This document shows, piece after piece, positions 27,709-35,548 of a stretch of 64,000 nucleotides of DNA. The translations under genes and the position numbers were made by a program. Origin of the DNA: Planctomycetota bacterium (lineage in GTDB: Bacteria > Planctomycetota > UBA8742 > UBA2392); NCBI GenBank assembly GCA_019636195.1, contig JAHBYA010000002.1:268311-332310 (forward strand), given 5' to 3'. Under the pieces are notes generated by a model. That model ran no database searches and was not told the DNA's origin. It saw nothing but the letters and a program-made list of their open reading frames with translations. Within the stretch, counting starts at the first letter, position 1. Every line of letters starts with the position of its first letter.

Positions 27709-29731
27709 CTACACGTTCGTTGCGGATGGGGAAGCCGTCTTCGGGGACTTCTTTGCCCCACTTCTGGCCCAAAAAGCTGTCAACGGCAGGCTTGCTTTCC
27801 GGCGACAGGCGCACGATCGCGTAGGCCATGCGGCTTGCGTCGTCGAAGAGGCCATTGTCGAAGCAAAACACCATCAGGCAGGCGCGGTCTTTTATTGTTT
27901 CGGGCAGTGCGCGCTCGTGCAGTGCCAACTGGATTGCGGCCGGCAGGTTGGCCAGCCGCGCTCTAACCGTGTACTCGACCTCGCCGTCGCCGTGGGGCCG
28001 CTTGATCAGCAGCTCAACCTCTGAGCCGCGCTCAACGCCGGAGACCTGGATCGCACGGTTCAGCGCCCGCAGTTGCTCCGGCTCAAAGCCGGGCTCGCGC
28101 ATGCGCTTTTCAAGCTCAAGCCGATGAGAGTTGATCTCGCGCCGGGCGCCGCGTTCGCCGTCCGTGACCAGCGCCGATAAGTCGCCCGCGGGCAGGCGCG
28201 GTTTTGTACGGTCGTAGTCCGGGCTGGGTGCGGGGACATCTCCTTGCTGCTGAAGCAAGGCCTGCATACCGTAGCGGCCGGCTTCAAGCCCGAAAGTTTC
28301 TTTCTGTGTGGGGGTCCACAGCGCGTCGATCTGCGCCTTGATTGCTTCAGCGGCCGCCGCGTAGTCGTTGCGATAAAGGGCGCGGTCGGCTGCGAAGAGT
28401 TTTTCGCCTGCAAGGCGCCGGTTGGCCTCTATGACTCGTTCGCGGCGATCCTTGATCCAGTTCGCGAGCCCCAACTGCTTGGCCGCCGGGTCGCGGTATG
28501 TTGACTCTTTGAGAAACTGTTCCAGCTTGTCCAGCGCTTCCATCGCGCCCGACAGGTCGTTCTTCTGTCGCCGTTCATGCTCTTTCTCAATCGTGTCGTT
28601 GTACGTGCGCGTTACCTCGGCGTAGATTTCGCCTTCAAGACGGCGGCGCGCCACGCGGCCTTCGCTGCCCAAGGAAACGCCCGCCTCGTTGGCGGCCCTT
28701 TCAAAGTTCTCCAGCACCGACATCAACTCGATCGGGTGTTTTGTTTTGTCGGCCATCGCCAATTGAAAGTTCGCAAGCAGCACCTTCTCGGCGGCCCGGC
28801 GCTTTTCGGCGTCGGAAACGCTTGGTACTTCTTGCGTGATCAACGGCCTTTGCGAGTCTTCGACCGATCCCTCGGCGATCGCGGACACAAGCACGCCGAT
28901 ACCGACAACGGCAACAATGATTCCCGCGACAATTGCACCCGGCTCAATCCGTTTGCCTGGGCGCGGCTTGCCTTGCTGTTGCACGACTACGGGCTTGAGA
29001 CTCGGCTTGGCACCGTTGACAACTTCGCGATAAGCGGGGTCATGATGCAGGTGTTTGCGCTGGACCTTGACGTCAAGGTGCAGGGGCCCGCTCTTGCCAG
29101 CCGCGAAAAATGGCAGGTTGATCGGGGTGCTCGGACTGCTTTCAAGTTCCTCCACCGCCTTTTCCGCGGCCTGCGTCAGGCGGTGCATGGCAGTGGGTTC
29201 GTGGCTGACGTCATGGCCAGTTTCACGAAAGAAGTGCGCCAGCGCATGGCCTGCGATGCGCTCAACGTGTGTCGCGGGCGCCTTGAACTTGCGGGCGGGC
29301 GCTTCGTCACGTGCGGGCGCGGGCGGGGCAACCGGCACCTTCAACTCTTTGGCTGCGGCAGTGCTTTCTACGACATTGACGACGGGCACATCAAGCAGGG
29401 GCATCTCAGGCACCGGCGCGGCGGGCGGCGCGTGCTGTCCCGCGATTTCCACAATCGCCAGCGTGCAGTCGCCCAGCGTCAACACGTCGCCGGACTTGAG
29501 CTCGTGGCTGTACTCGCGCTGCCCGTTCAGTAGCGTGCCCGCGTCTGAGAACTGGTCGGTGTACGACCAGCGGCCCATGAAGTGCTCAATGCGCACATGC
29601 ACGTCTGAGGCGGTCTGGCTGCCCGCAAGCCGCACGTCCGCGCCCGCGCCCTTGCCGACCGTGAAGCTGTTTCGGCCTTGCTGGGCGGCGTACGCGAAAC
29701 TGTCTGTGGGCGTCTGAACACGGATGCGCAT
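27698..29731 (-). CDS. FHA-domain membrane protein (677 aa)
   Basis: An N-terminal forkhead-associated domain (about 20-95) shows FTVGKGAGADVRLAG, then DVHVRIEH and DAGTLLNGQRE, the phosphothreonine-recognition layout. Some core residues deviate (K for R at the GR position). A Pro/Ala-rich linker follows, with one TM helix at about 265-285 (PGAIVAGIIVAVVGIGVLVSAI) and a long helical extracytoplasmic part (about 290-677, EKEHERRQKNDLSGAMEALDKL) of TPR-like or coiled-coil type. It is divergent from an ECF sigma gene and about 1.2 kb from a Ser/Thr kinase gene, so a phosphothreonine signalling role is plausible. Partner identity is an inference. Confidence 0.8.
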   Translation of the reverse strand: MRIRVQTPTDSFAYAAQQGRNSFTVGKGAGADVRLAGSQTASDVHVRIEHFMGRWSYTDQFSDAGTLLNGQREYSHELKSGDVLTLGDCTLAIVEIAGQHAPPAAPVPEMPLLDVPVVNVVESTAAAKELKVPVAPPAPARDEAPARKFKAPATHVERIAGHALAHFFRETGHDVSHEPTAMHRLTQAAEKAVEELESSPSTPINLPFFAAGKSGPLHLDVKVQRKHLHHDPAYREVVNGAKPSLKPVVVQQQGKPRPGKRIEPGAIVAGIIVAVVGIGVLVSAIAEGSVEDSQRPLITQEVPSVSDAEKRRAAEKVLLANFQLAMADKTKHPIELMSVLENFERAANEAGVSLGSEGRVARRRLEGEIYAEVTRTYNDTIEKEHERRQKNDLSGAMEALDKLEQFLKESTYRDPAAKQLGLANWIKDRRERVIEANRRLAGEKLFAADRALYRNDYAAAAEAIKAQIDALWTPTQKETFGLEAGRYGMQALLQQQGDVPAPSPDYDRTKPRLPAGDLSALVTDGERGARREINSHRLELEKRMREPGFEPEQLRALNRAIQVSGVERGSEVELLIKRPHGDGEVEYTVRARLANLPAAIQLALHERALPETIKDRACLMVFCFDNGLFDDASRMAYAIVRLSPESKPAVDSFLGQKWGKEVPEDGFPIRNERVVKE

Positions 29732-29856
29732 GGCGAAAGTCTAGCCGCTGCATGGCTGTCCGCCACCGAATCCGGAATCGAAAATTGCACAACACTTGTA
29801 AGCTGAAACCGCCAGCCGTACATCCATAACAACCGGACAAAACCGGGGGGCTTGCT

Positions 29857-30609
29857 TTGATCTCGATCAACACAGACCTGCTGGGCCGCCTGAAAAAGGC
29901 CGACGCCGGCGCGTGGTACGAAATGTGGGATGTCTTTGGGCCCTCCATTGAGCGCATGATCGGCAGTATCGCCAGCCGCTACTTCGGGCAGGAAACAATC
30001 AAGGACGTCAGCCAGGAAACGCTGGCGCGGGTCTATCAGGAAATCGGCAAGTTTGACCCCAAGCGCGGCGCAAAGTTCAGCACGTGGCTTTACGCGATTG
30101 CCAAGCACGTGGTGTACAGCGAGCTTACCAGCCGCAGCGCCCAAAAGCGCGGCGGCGGCGCGCGGCCCATGAGCCTTGACGACACGCTGCACGAAGTAAG
30201 CACCACCGCGCCCCCGGACGCCGAGTTTGAAGCCGCGGTGTTCCGGGCCAAGGTGTATCGCGCGCTCAAGGAAGTCGAAAAGACCGCCGACTTCACCGAG
30301 TTTGAGTGCTATCGCCTGCGCCTGACCGACGGCGCCCAGGGCAAGGAAATCAGCGACAAGCTGGGGGTAAGCGAAGCCAGCGTAAGCCGCTACCTCAAGC
30401 GCGTGCGCGACCAGTTGCGGCAGGCGGTGGGCCAGGCGGTAATGGGCTACTCGTGGACCGACGATGAAAAAGCCGAGTACAAGGGCAGCGGCTTGACCAA
30501 TCAGGACGACGACGCCTTTGACGCGGCCCTGAGCGACATCTATCTGCAAGACGAACAGACCCGCAAAGACTATGGCAAACTGCAAAAGACCGCGCGCTCG
30601 GTGCGTTGA
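29857..30609 (+). CDS. ECF-type RNA polymerase sigma factor
   Basis: A 250-aa sigma-70-family factor. Region 2 is at about 10-90 (TIKDVSQETLARVYQEIGKFDPKRGAKFSTWLYAIAKHVVY). Region 4 is at about 150-190 with a helix-turn-helix (GKEISDKLGVSEASVSRYLKRVRDQL). An additional acidic C-terminal tail of about 55 residues (DDEKAEYKGSG...NQDDDAFDAAL) is longer than in standard ECF factors and could be regulatory. The start is a TTG at 29857 after a GGGGGG stretch; no ATG fits. It is divergent from the FHA gene. No separate anti-sigma gene is adjacent. Confidence 0.88.
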   Translation: MISINTDLLGRLKKADAGAWYEMWDVFGPSIERMIGSIASRYFGQETIKDVSQETLARVYQEIGKFDPKRGAKFSTWLYAIAKHVVYSELTSRSAQKRGGGARPMSLDDTLHEVSTTAPPDAEFEAAVFRAKVYRALKEVEKTADFTEFECYRLRLTDGAQGKEISDKLGVSEASVSRYLKRVRDQLRQAVGQAVMGYSWTDDEKAEYKGSGLTNQDDDAFDAALSDIYLQDEQTRKDYGKLQKTARSVR

Positions 30610-30710
30610 ACTGCGCGGCCGCCAGGACACTGCGGTCTCTTGCAGAGACGCGGAGAGCTGCAGGAACATCAAGGGGCCCTTCGCGGCTTGCGGCCTTTCG
30701 CATTTGCCGT

Positions 30711-30750
30711 ATCCGCGTGAATCTGCGTGAATCCGCGTGAATCTGCGGAC
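30711..30750. repeat. 10-base tandem repeat
   Basis: Units ATCCGCGTGA, ATCTGCGTGA, ATCCGCGTGA and ATCTGCGGAC stand head to tail in the 295-bp gap between the sigma factor and kinase genes. The units alternate C/T at position 4. The rest of that gap shows no gene. Confidence 0.75.
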
Positions 30751-30904
30751 CAACGCCGTTTGCAGTTCGTTGGGGGCACTTGGCGACTTGGCGGCAATAA
30801 CGCCGTCCCCCTTTGGCGTTTTGGGCGTGGGGCAGTTCTAATGTACGCCTGAAAGATCGGAGGGCCTTTCCTGAACAATCCTTGGCCGTTCAACCGGAGC
30901 GTCC

Positions 30905-33148
30905 ATGTATGGTCGGGGGGTACTCATGCGCGCAAAGACCGCACAGGTGATGGACAGTGCCGAAGCCGGCGCAGCCGCGCATGTTGACGCATACGCCGAA
31001 TACAAACGCCACAAGCTTGCACGCCGCGAGCGCGAAAAGCCGCCATTGACACTGGGCAACATCATCCACTTTGTGATTGCGGTGTTTTTCCTGTGGCCGG
31101 TGTTCCTGATTATCGCCGTCATCTGGTCGCTGGGCGATGCGGTCAACTTCATCCGCCACACCGTGGAAGCATGCATCAGCAGCACCTTCTGGATGGGCCG
31201 GCTGTGCAAGGAGTGGACAGCGGGCATGATGCTGCACCGCAACTCGCCGGAGATGCTGCGCCTGAAAGGCCAGCGCAAGGCCTTCGGCCATGAAGCCGCC
31301 AAAGACTGGGCCAGCGCCGGCCGCGCCTTGATCGGCATAGGCCGGGCCTGGAGCAAGACCTTCGGCCTGGGCGGCTTGTTCAGCAGCCTTGAAAAACGCA
31401 TTGAGCACGCCAACAAAGACTGGCGCCGCTACGTTGCCACAGCGGCATACGACAACAGCGAAGCGCCTGCCGAGTTTCCAGCCGAGTACACCGTCGTGGA
31501 CGAGCTGCCCCGCGGCGGCAGCAGCGCCCGCGTGTACGCCGTGCGCAAGACCGACGAAAACAACGGGCCGCTGTATGTGCTTAAATACTTCAACCTGCGC
31601 AACGGCGGTAACCTTGAAAGTGTGATCCGCGAAAGCCAGGCCGCGCAGCTTGCGCAAAAACTCGGGCTGATCATTGAAAGCAAGCTGGGCGACGCCGCCT
31701 TCTGGTACGTGATGCCCTACTACTCGGGCGAAACGCTGACCGAGGGCGTAATGCGCAACATCAAGCAGTCGCGCGAAAACGACGGCTTGAGCAACCACTA
31801 CCGCGTCAGCCTCGGCTACTGTCACCAGTTGTTGCAGATCATCGCGCGCTACCACGAGTCGGGAGTGTTCCACAAAGACATCAAGCCGGACAATCTGATC
31901 ATCAACGGCGAGAAGATTTACCTCGTTGACATCGGCTTGATGACGCCGCTTTCAAGCATGGCGCAGCTTACAACCCACGGCACCGAGTACTTCCGCGACC
32001 CTGAGATGGTCAAGCTGGCCCTTGAGGGCCGCGAAGTGCGCGAGGTTGACGCCGCCAAGTTCGATGTTTACAGCATCGGCGCCGTGCTCTTTTTTGCGCT
32101 GTCGGGCGAGTTCCCCACCAGCGGCGCGCTGTCACGCCTGCCGCGCGAGGTGCCGATGGTGGCGCAGTGGGTCGTGAACCGCGCCATGACCGGCATGCAC
32201 CAGCGCTATGAAAACGCGCGCGCAATGCTGACCGACATCGACTACCTGTGCTGGGCCGCCAGCCAGGGCACGCTGGATGCGGTCAAGCCCGCAGATCTGC
32301 CCAGCTTCAAGGGCATGCCCGTGCCAAGCCACCTGCTGCACAGCGAGCCCGTGGACACTGCACGGCTTGCCGCCTCGCCGGGCGGCTACGGCGCGTGGTA
32401 CAGCGCCCCGGCATATGTAAAGCCGAAAGAAGAATTGACCTTCAAGAAGGTCGCGCTGGTGCTGCTGCTGGTGGGCGGGCTGGCGACGATCGGGCTGGTG
32501 TCGCTGGGCGCGATCGCGGACTACAAGCAGCGGAAACGGCTGGCCGAGGCCGCGCTCATAGCCCCTGAAAGCACACTGGCCGACAAGCTGCCCGGAGACC
32601 GCGCCGCGCTGACCCCGCTGTACAAAGACATCGACAAGGCACTGGCCCAGCGCGTGAGCGGCGGTCGCGAGTCAATCAAGGGCCCGCTGGAGCGGATTGA
32701 CCTTGCGCCAGCCGTCGTGCGGTCGGTCGGGCGCGTCACCGGCGAGTGGGAAAGCGCCATCCTGGCCGATTTGCGCAAGCAGGGCTTGACCAAGCCCGGC
32801 ATGGTGTTTGACAAGCGCCGCCTGATCTTTGTTTCGCTGGACGGCGCGGACGACAGCAACCGTGTTTCGCGCGGCCTGGAGGGCGAACTGGCCCTTGAGG
32901 CCGCCCGAACTTCTCTGGAGCCCGCTGCGATCACTCCCGCCGAGCTTGAGCGCATCCGCGGCATGTTTGCACTGCTGCAGGATGATCTCGCATTGCACCG
33001 CGAGATCGCAGCCCAGAGCGCCGCGGCCGGCGAGGTTCCGCCGATGATCGTGGCTTTCACAGTTGAGCACGAGCGCGGCGCGACACTGTTCAAGGCGCGC
33101 GTGATATACCCCGGCCGCGAGCATGCCCTGGTCGTTCCCTTCAAGTAG
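30905..33148 (+). CDS. Membrane Ser/Thr protein kinase (747 aa)
   Basis: A hydrophobic pair at about 52-76 (FVIAVFFLWPVFLIIAVIWSL) precedes a Hanks-type kinase domain at about 195-455. It has a Gly-rich loop (PRGGSSARVYAV), Lys in YVLKYF (K227), a catalytic loop with His-Lys-Asp in place of His-Arg-Asp (HKDIKPDN, D325, N330), a metal motif Asp-Ile-Gly in place of DFG (342-344) and an APE-like FRDPE. A second TM helix at about 515-537 leads to a C-terminal domain of about 200 residues without a named family. Catalytic residues are present, so activity is likely. It has a GGAG ribosome site 5 bases before the ATG. Confidence 0.88.
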   Translation: MYGRGVLMRAKTAQVMDSAEAGAAAHVDAYAEYKRHKLARREREKPPLTLGNIIHFVIAVFFLWPVFLIIAVIWSLGDAVNFIRHTVEACISSTFWMGRLCKEWTAGMMLHRNSPEMLRLKGQRKAFGHEAAKDWASAGRALIGIGRAWSKTFGLGGLFSSLEKRIEHANKDWRRYVATAAYDNSEAPAEFPAEYTVVDELPRGGSSARVYAVRKTDENNGPLYVLKYFNLRNGGNLESVIRESQAAQLAQKLGLIIESKLGDAAFWYVMPYYSGETLTEGVMRNIKQSRENDGLSNHYRVSLGYCHQLLQIIARYHESGVFHKDIKPDNLIINGEKIYLVDIGLMTPLSSMAQLTTHGTEYFRDPEMVKLALEGREVREVDAAKFDVYSIGAVLFFALSGEFPTSGALSRLPREVPMVAQWVVNRAMTGMHQRYENARAMLTDIDYLCWAASQGTLDAVKPADLPSFKGMPVPSHLLHSEPVDTARLAASPGGYGAWYSAPAYVKPKEELTFKKVALVLLLVGGLATIGLVSLGAIADYKQRKRLAEAALIAPESTLADKLPGDRAALTPLYKDIDKALAQRVSGGRESIKGPLERIDLAPAVVRSVGRVTGEWESAILADLRKQGLTKPGMVFDKRRLIFVSLDGADDSNRVSRGLEGELALEAARTSLEPAAITPAELERIRGMFALLQDDLALHREIAAQSAAAGEVPPMIVAFTVEHERGATLFKARVIYPGREHALVVPFK

Positions 33149-33235
33149 CCGCGTTACACACCCCGGCGCGTTTTGTAGATTCGCGGCCGCGTAGCATCCG
33201 CTACCTTTCTTCGGGGGTGTGTTATCGCCACGCCA

Positions 33236-33883
33236 TTGCGCGATCGTCGTCTGCTTTCCGCGGAGTCACTGGACCGCATCGAAGCCGCCGTTGCCGATGC
33301 CGAAAAGGCGACCTCGTGCGAGTTCGTGGTCGTGATCGCGCCGGCCAGCAGCCGCTATGAGGGCCGCGCCATGGCGGCCGGCGCGGCGGCGGCCGTCATC
33401 GTGTTTGTCGCGCTGTACTGGATCAATGACCTTTGGCTTGACGTCGCGCCGGACGCGCTGCTGCTGATGCTTGAGGGCGCGGCAGCAGGGCTGATCACGG
33501 CGCTGGTGTTTTCGCGCGTGCGGGCAGCCCGCCGTCTGATCATCCCGCGCTGGCGTATGGATGCCGCGGTGGATGACGCCGCGAACGCCACTTTCACGGA
33601 AGAGAACGTAAGCCTGACCAAACAGCGCAACGCCTGCCTGCTGTATGTGTCGGTGCTTGAGGGCCGGGTGCGCCTGATGCCGGACATCGGCATGCAACGC
33701 ACCTTGAACGGCGCGGCGCTGGGCGAGGTGCTTGCGACGCTCCAGAACGCGCAAACCGGGGATGCGACCACACTGGTCTGCGACGCGATCAAGAAGCTTG
33801 GACAGGCTTGCAAAGACTGCTTCCCGTACCACGCTGAGGACACAAACGAATTGCCTGACCGGCCGCAGATAAGGATGCCGTAG
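33236..33883 (+). CDS. TPM-domain-like membrane protein (215 aa)
   Basis: The N-terminal strand-helix (SAESLDRIEAAVADAEKATSCEFVVVIAP) is typical of the TPM (YgcG-like) domain. Two TM helices follow at about 45-62 and 75-92, and the domain resumes with ACLLYVSVLEGRVRLMPDIGM and a helical end. The start is TTG at 33236 because no ATG or GTG is available in frame nearby; the ribosome site is weak. It precedes the Tim44-like gene by 156 bases, all of them an inverted heptamer spacer. TPM and Tim44-like genes being neighbours fits a shared envelope role, which is unproven. Confidence 0.7.
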   Translation: MRDRRLLSAESLDRIEAAVADAEKATSCEFVVVIAPASSRYEGRAMAAGAAAAVIVFVALYWINDLWLDVAPDALLLMLEGAAAGLITALVFSRVRAARRLIIPRWRMDAAVDDAANATFTEENVSLTKQRNACLLYVSVLEGRVRLMPDIGMQRTLNGAALGEVLATLQNAQTGDATTLVCDAIKKLGQACKDCFPYHAEDTNELPDRPQIRMP

Positions 33884-33885
33884 AT

Positions 33886-34033
33886 GAGTTCCGGGTTCCG
33901 AGTTTTGGGTTTCGGGTTCCGGGTGCATGCGGCGCATTCAGGCCTGAACGGTCAACCAGCATCCGGAATCCATAAGTAAGCACCTGAACCCGGCGCCCCA
34001 AACCCGGAACTTGGAACCCGGAACTCAGAACCG
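33886..34033. repeat. Inverted heptamer-repeat spacer (TPM / Tim44-like)
   Basis: The left arm 33886-33927 reads GAGTTCC, GGGTTCC, GAGTTTT, GGGTTTC, GGGTTCC, GGGTGCA. The right arm 33985-34033 reads TGAACCC, GGCGCCC, CAAACCC, GGAACTT, GGAACCC, GGAACTC, AGAACCG. The arms are mutually complementary and enclose a 57-base loop that itself contains a TTCAGGCCTGAA palindrome. Confidence 0.85.
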
Positions 34034-34039
34034 AAAAGC

Positions 34040-35548
34040 ATGCGCAAAGTCTTCACCTGGTTTCTGCTGCTGTTCCCGCTGATTGCGGGCGTTCTGGCTT
34101 CCGCTCTTGAGGCGCGCGCCGGCGGCGGCGGCGGCTACTCCGGTGGCGGGGGTGGCGGCGGCGGCGGTGGCGGTGGCGGCGGTGACGGCATCGGCGCCTT
34201 GATCTACCTGATCATCCGGTTGGTGATCGTGCTTTGGACCGAAGGCGGGGTGCCGGGCAAGATCATGTCGGTGCTGATCGTGGCGGGCCTGATCTGGTTT
34301 GTGATCTGGAACTACAAACGCAAGCTGAAGGCGCAACAGCAGGCCGCCAGCGCGGGCCGACTGATCCACAGCGAGCGCCAGCAGCGCAATCAAAGCACGG
34401 GCGTAAACCTGTTGAAGCGCTTTGACCCGAACTTTTCGCGCGTGCTGTTCATCGACTTTGCGCACCTGGTGTATGTGAAGCTGCACGAAAGCCGCGGCGG
34501 CCTGGCACGCCGCAACCCGGAGCAGTTTGCCGTTGCGCCCTACCTGTCGCCGGAGTTGCGCGCCAAAATCAAGCAAAGCGACGTGAGCATCAGCGAAGTG
34601 CTGGTCGGCGCCCTGCACCTTGAACGCACAGGCGAAGCCGGCGAGTACCTCAATGTCGCCGTGCGCGTGCGCAGCAACGTCGTCGAAAACGGCAAGCGCA
34701 TGTACCTGGAACAGCGGCTGCACTTCCGGCGCATGCGCGGAGCACTGACCCGCGCGCCCGAAAAGGTGCTGGACCTGGGCTGCCCCAACTGCGGCAGCCC
34801 GGTTGAGCCCGGCCTGGATGGCCGCTGCCCGAGCTGCGGCAGCATCACGGCCCGCGGCGAGCTGGACTGGCAGGTCAGCCGCATCGAGACACTGCACCGC
34901 AGCTCGGTGGGCCCGCCGGTCGGCCACAGCGGCGGCGGTGAGGTCGGCACCGACCTGCCCACCGTGTTCGCGCCGGACCTGGCGGCGCAGCGCCGCAGCC
35001 TTTCGATGCGCGACCCGGCCTTCAACTGGCAGATGTTCACGCAGCGCCTGATGCACATGTTTCATGAAATCCAGGCCGGCTGGAGTGCGCTTGACGAGTC
35101 AAGGCTGCGGCCGTTCGAGACCGACACCTTGTTTGACGCGCACCGCTACTGGCTGCAGCGCTACCGCGACAACGGCACGCGCAACGTGCTGGCGGACGTG
35201 CGGGTCAGCCGCATGGAGGTGGCGAAGGTCGAGCATGACGCGTACTTCGACGCGATCACAGCCCGCATCTTTGCGTCGATGAAGGAAAGCACCGTCGATG
35301 CGCAGGGCAACGTGGTATCCGGCAACCCGCGCAAGGACCGGCACTTCAGCGAATACTGGACGCTGGTGCGCCGCAGCGACCGCGCCCACACGCAGGCCCG
35401 CGACCCGCGCCAGTGCCCCAGTTGCGGCGCGCCGCTGGACCGGATCAACCAGCACGGGATCTGCGGCTACTGCGGCGGCAAGGTCGTCACCGGCGACTTC
35501 GACTGGGTGCTCGCGATCATCGAGCAGGACGAAGAGTACGTGGGCTAG
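34040..35548 (+). CDS. Tim44-like / zinc-ribbon membrane protein (502 aa)
   Basis: A signal peptide or first helix (1-27) is followed by an uninterrupted Gly run (about 35-48), then two TM helices (51-67, 74-91). Two Tim44-like modules come next, each followed by a zinc ribbon. Module 1 (about 125-240) ends in CPNC...CPSC (C248, C251, C263, C266). Module 2 (about 335-455) ends in CPSC...CGYC near the C-terminus, followed by GDFDWVLAIIEQ. The phrase GELDWQVSRIE after the first ribbon and GDFDWVLAIIE after the second show that the unit is duplicated. The Tim44-like fold binds membranes or unfolded proteins; the role here is unknown. Confidence 0.82.
   Translation: MRKVFTWFLLLFPLIAGVLASALEARAGGGGGYSGGGGGGGGGGGGGGDGIGALIYLIIRLVIVLWTEGGVPGKIMSVLIVAGLIWFVIWNYKRKLKAQQQAASAGRLIHSERQQRNQSTGVNLLKRFDPNFSRVLFIDFAHLVYVKLHESRGGLARRNPEQFAVAPYLSPELRAKIKQSDVSISEVLVGALHLERTGEAGEYLNVAVRVRSNVVENGKRMYLEQRLHFRRMRGALTRAPEKVLDLGCPNCGSPVEPGLDGRCPSCGSITARGELDWQVSRIETLHRSSVGPPVGHSGGGEVGTDLPTVFAPDLAAQRRSLSMRDPAFNWQMFTQRLMHMFHEIQAGWSALDESRLRPFETDTLFDAHRYWLQRYRDNGTRNVLADVRVSRMEVAKVEHDAYFDAITARIFASMKESTVDAQGNVVSGNPRKDRHFSEYWTLVRRSDRAHTQARDPRQCPSCGAPLDRINQHGICGYCGGKVVTGDFDWVLAIIEQDEEYVG

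Noticed and set aside
33886..34033. CRISPR or telomere-like array
   Set aside because: Units are 7 bases with variable sequence and inverted arms; there are no spacers and no cas genes.
34120..34200. GGC-rich tandem repeat as a mobile or regulatory repeat
   Set aside because: It encodes the Gly run of the Tim44-like protein, a normal coding feature of that family.
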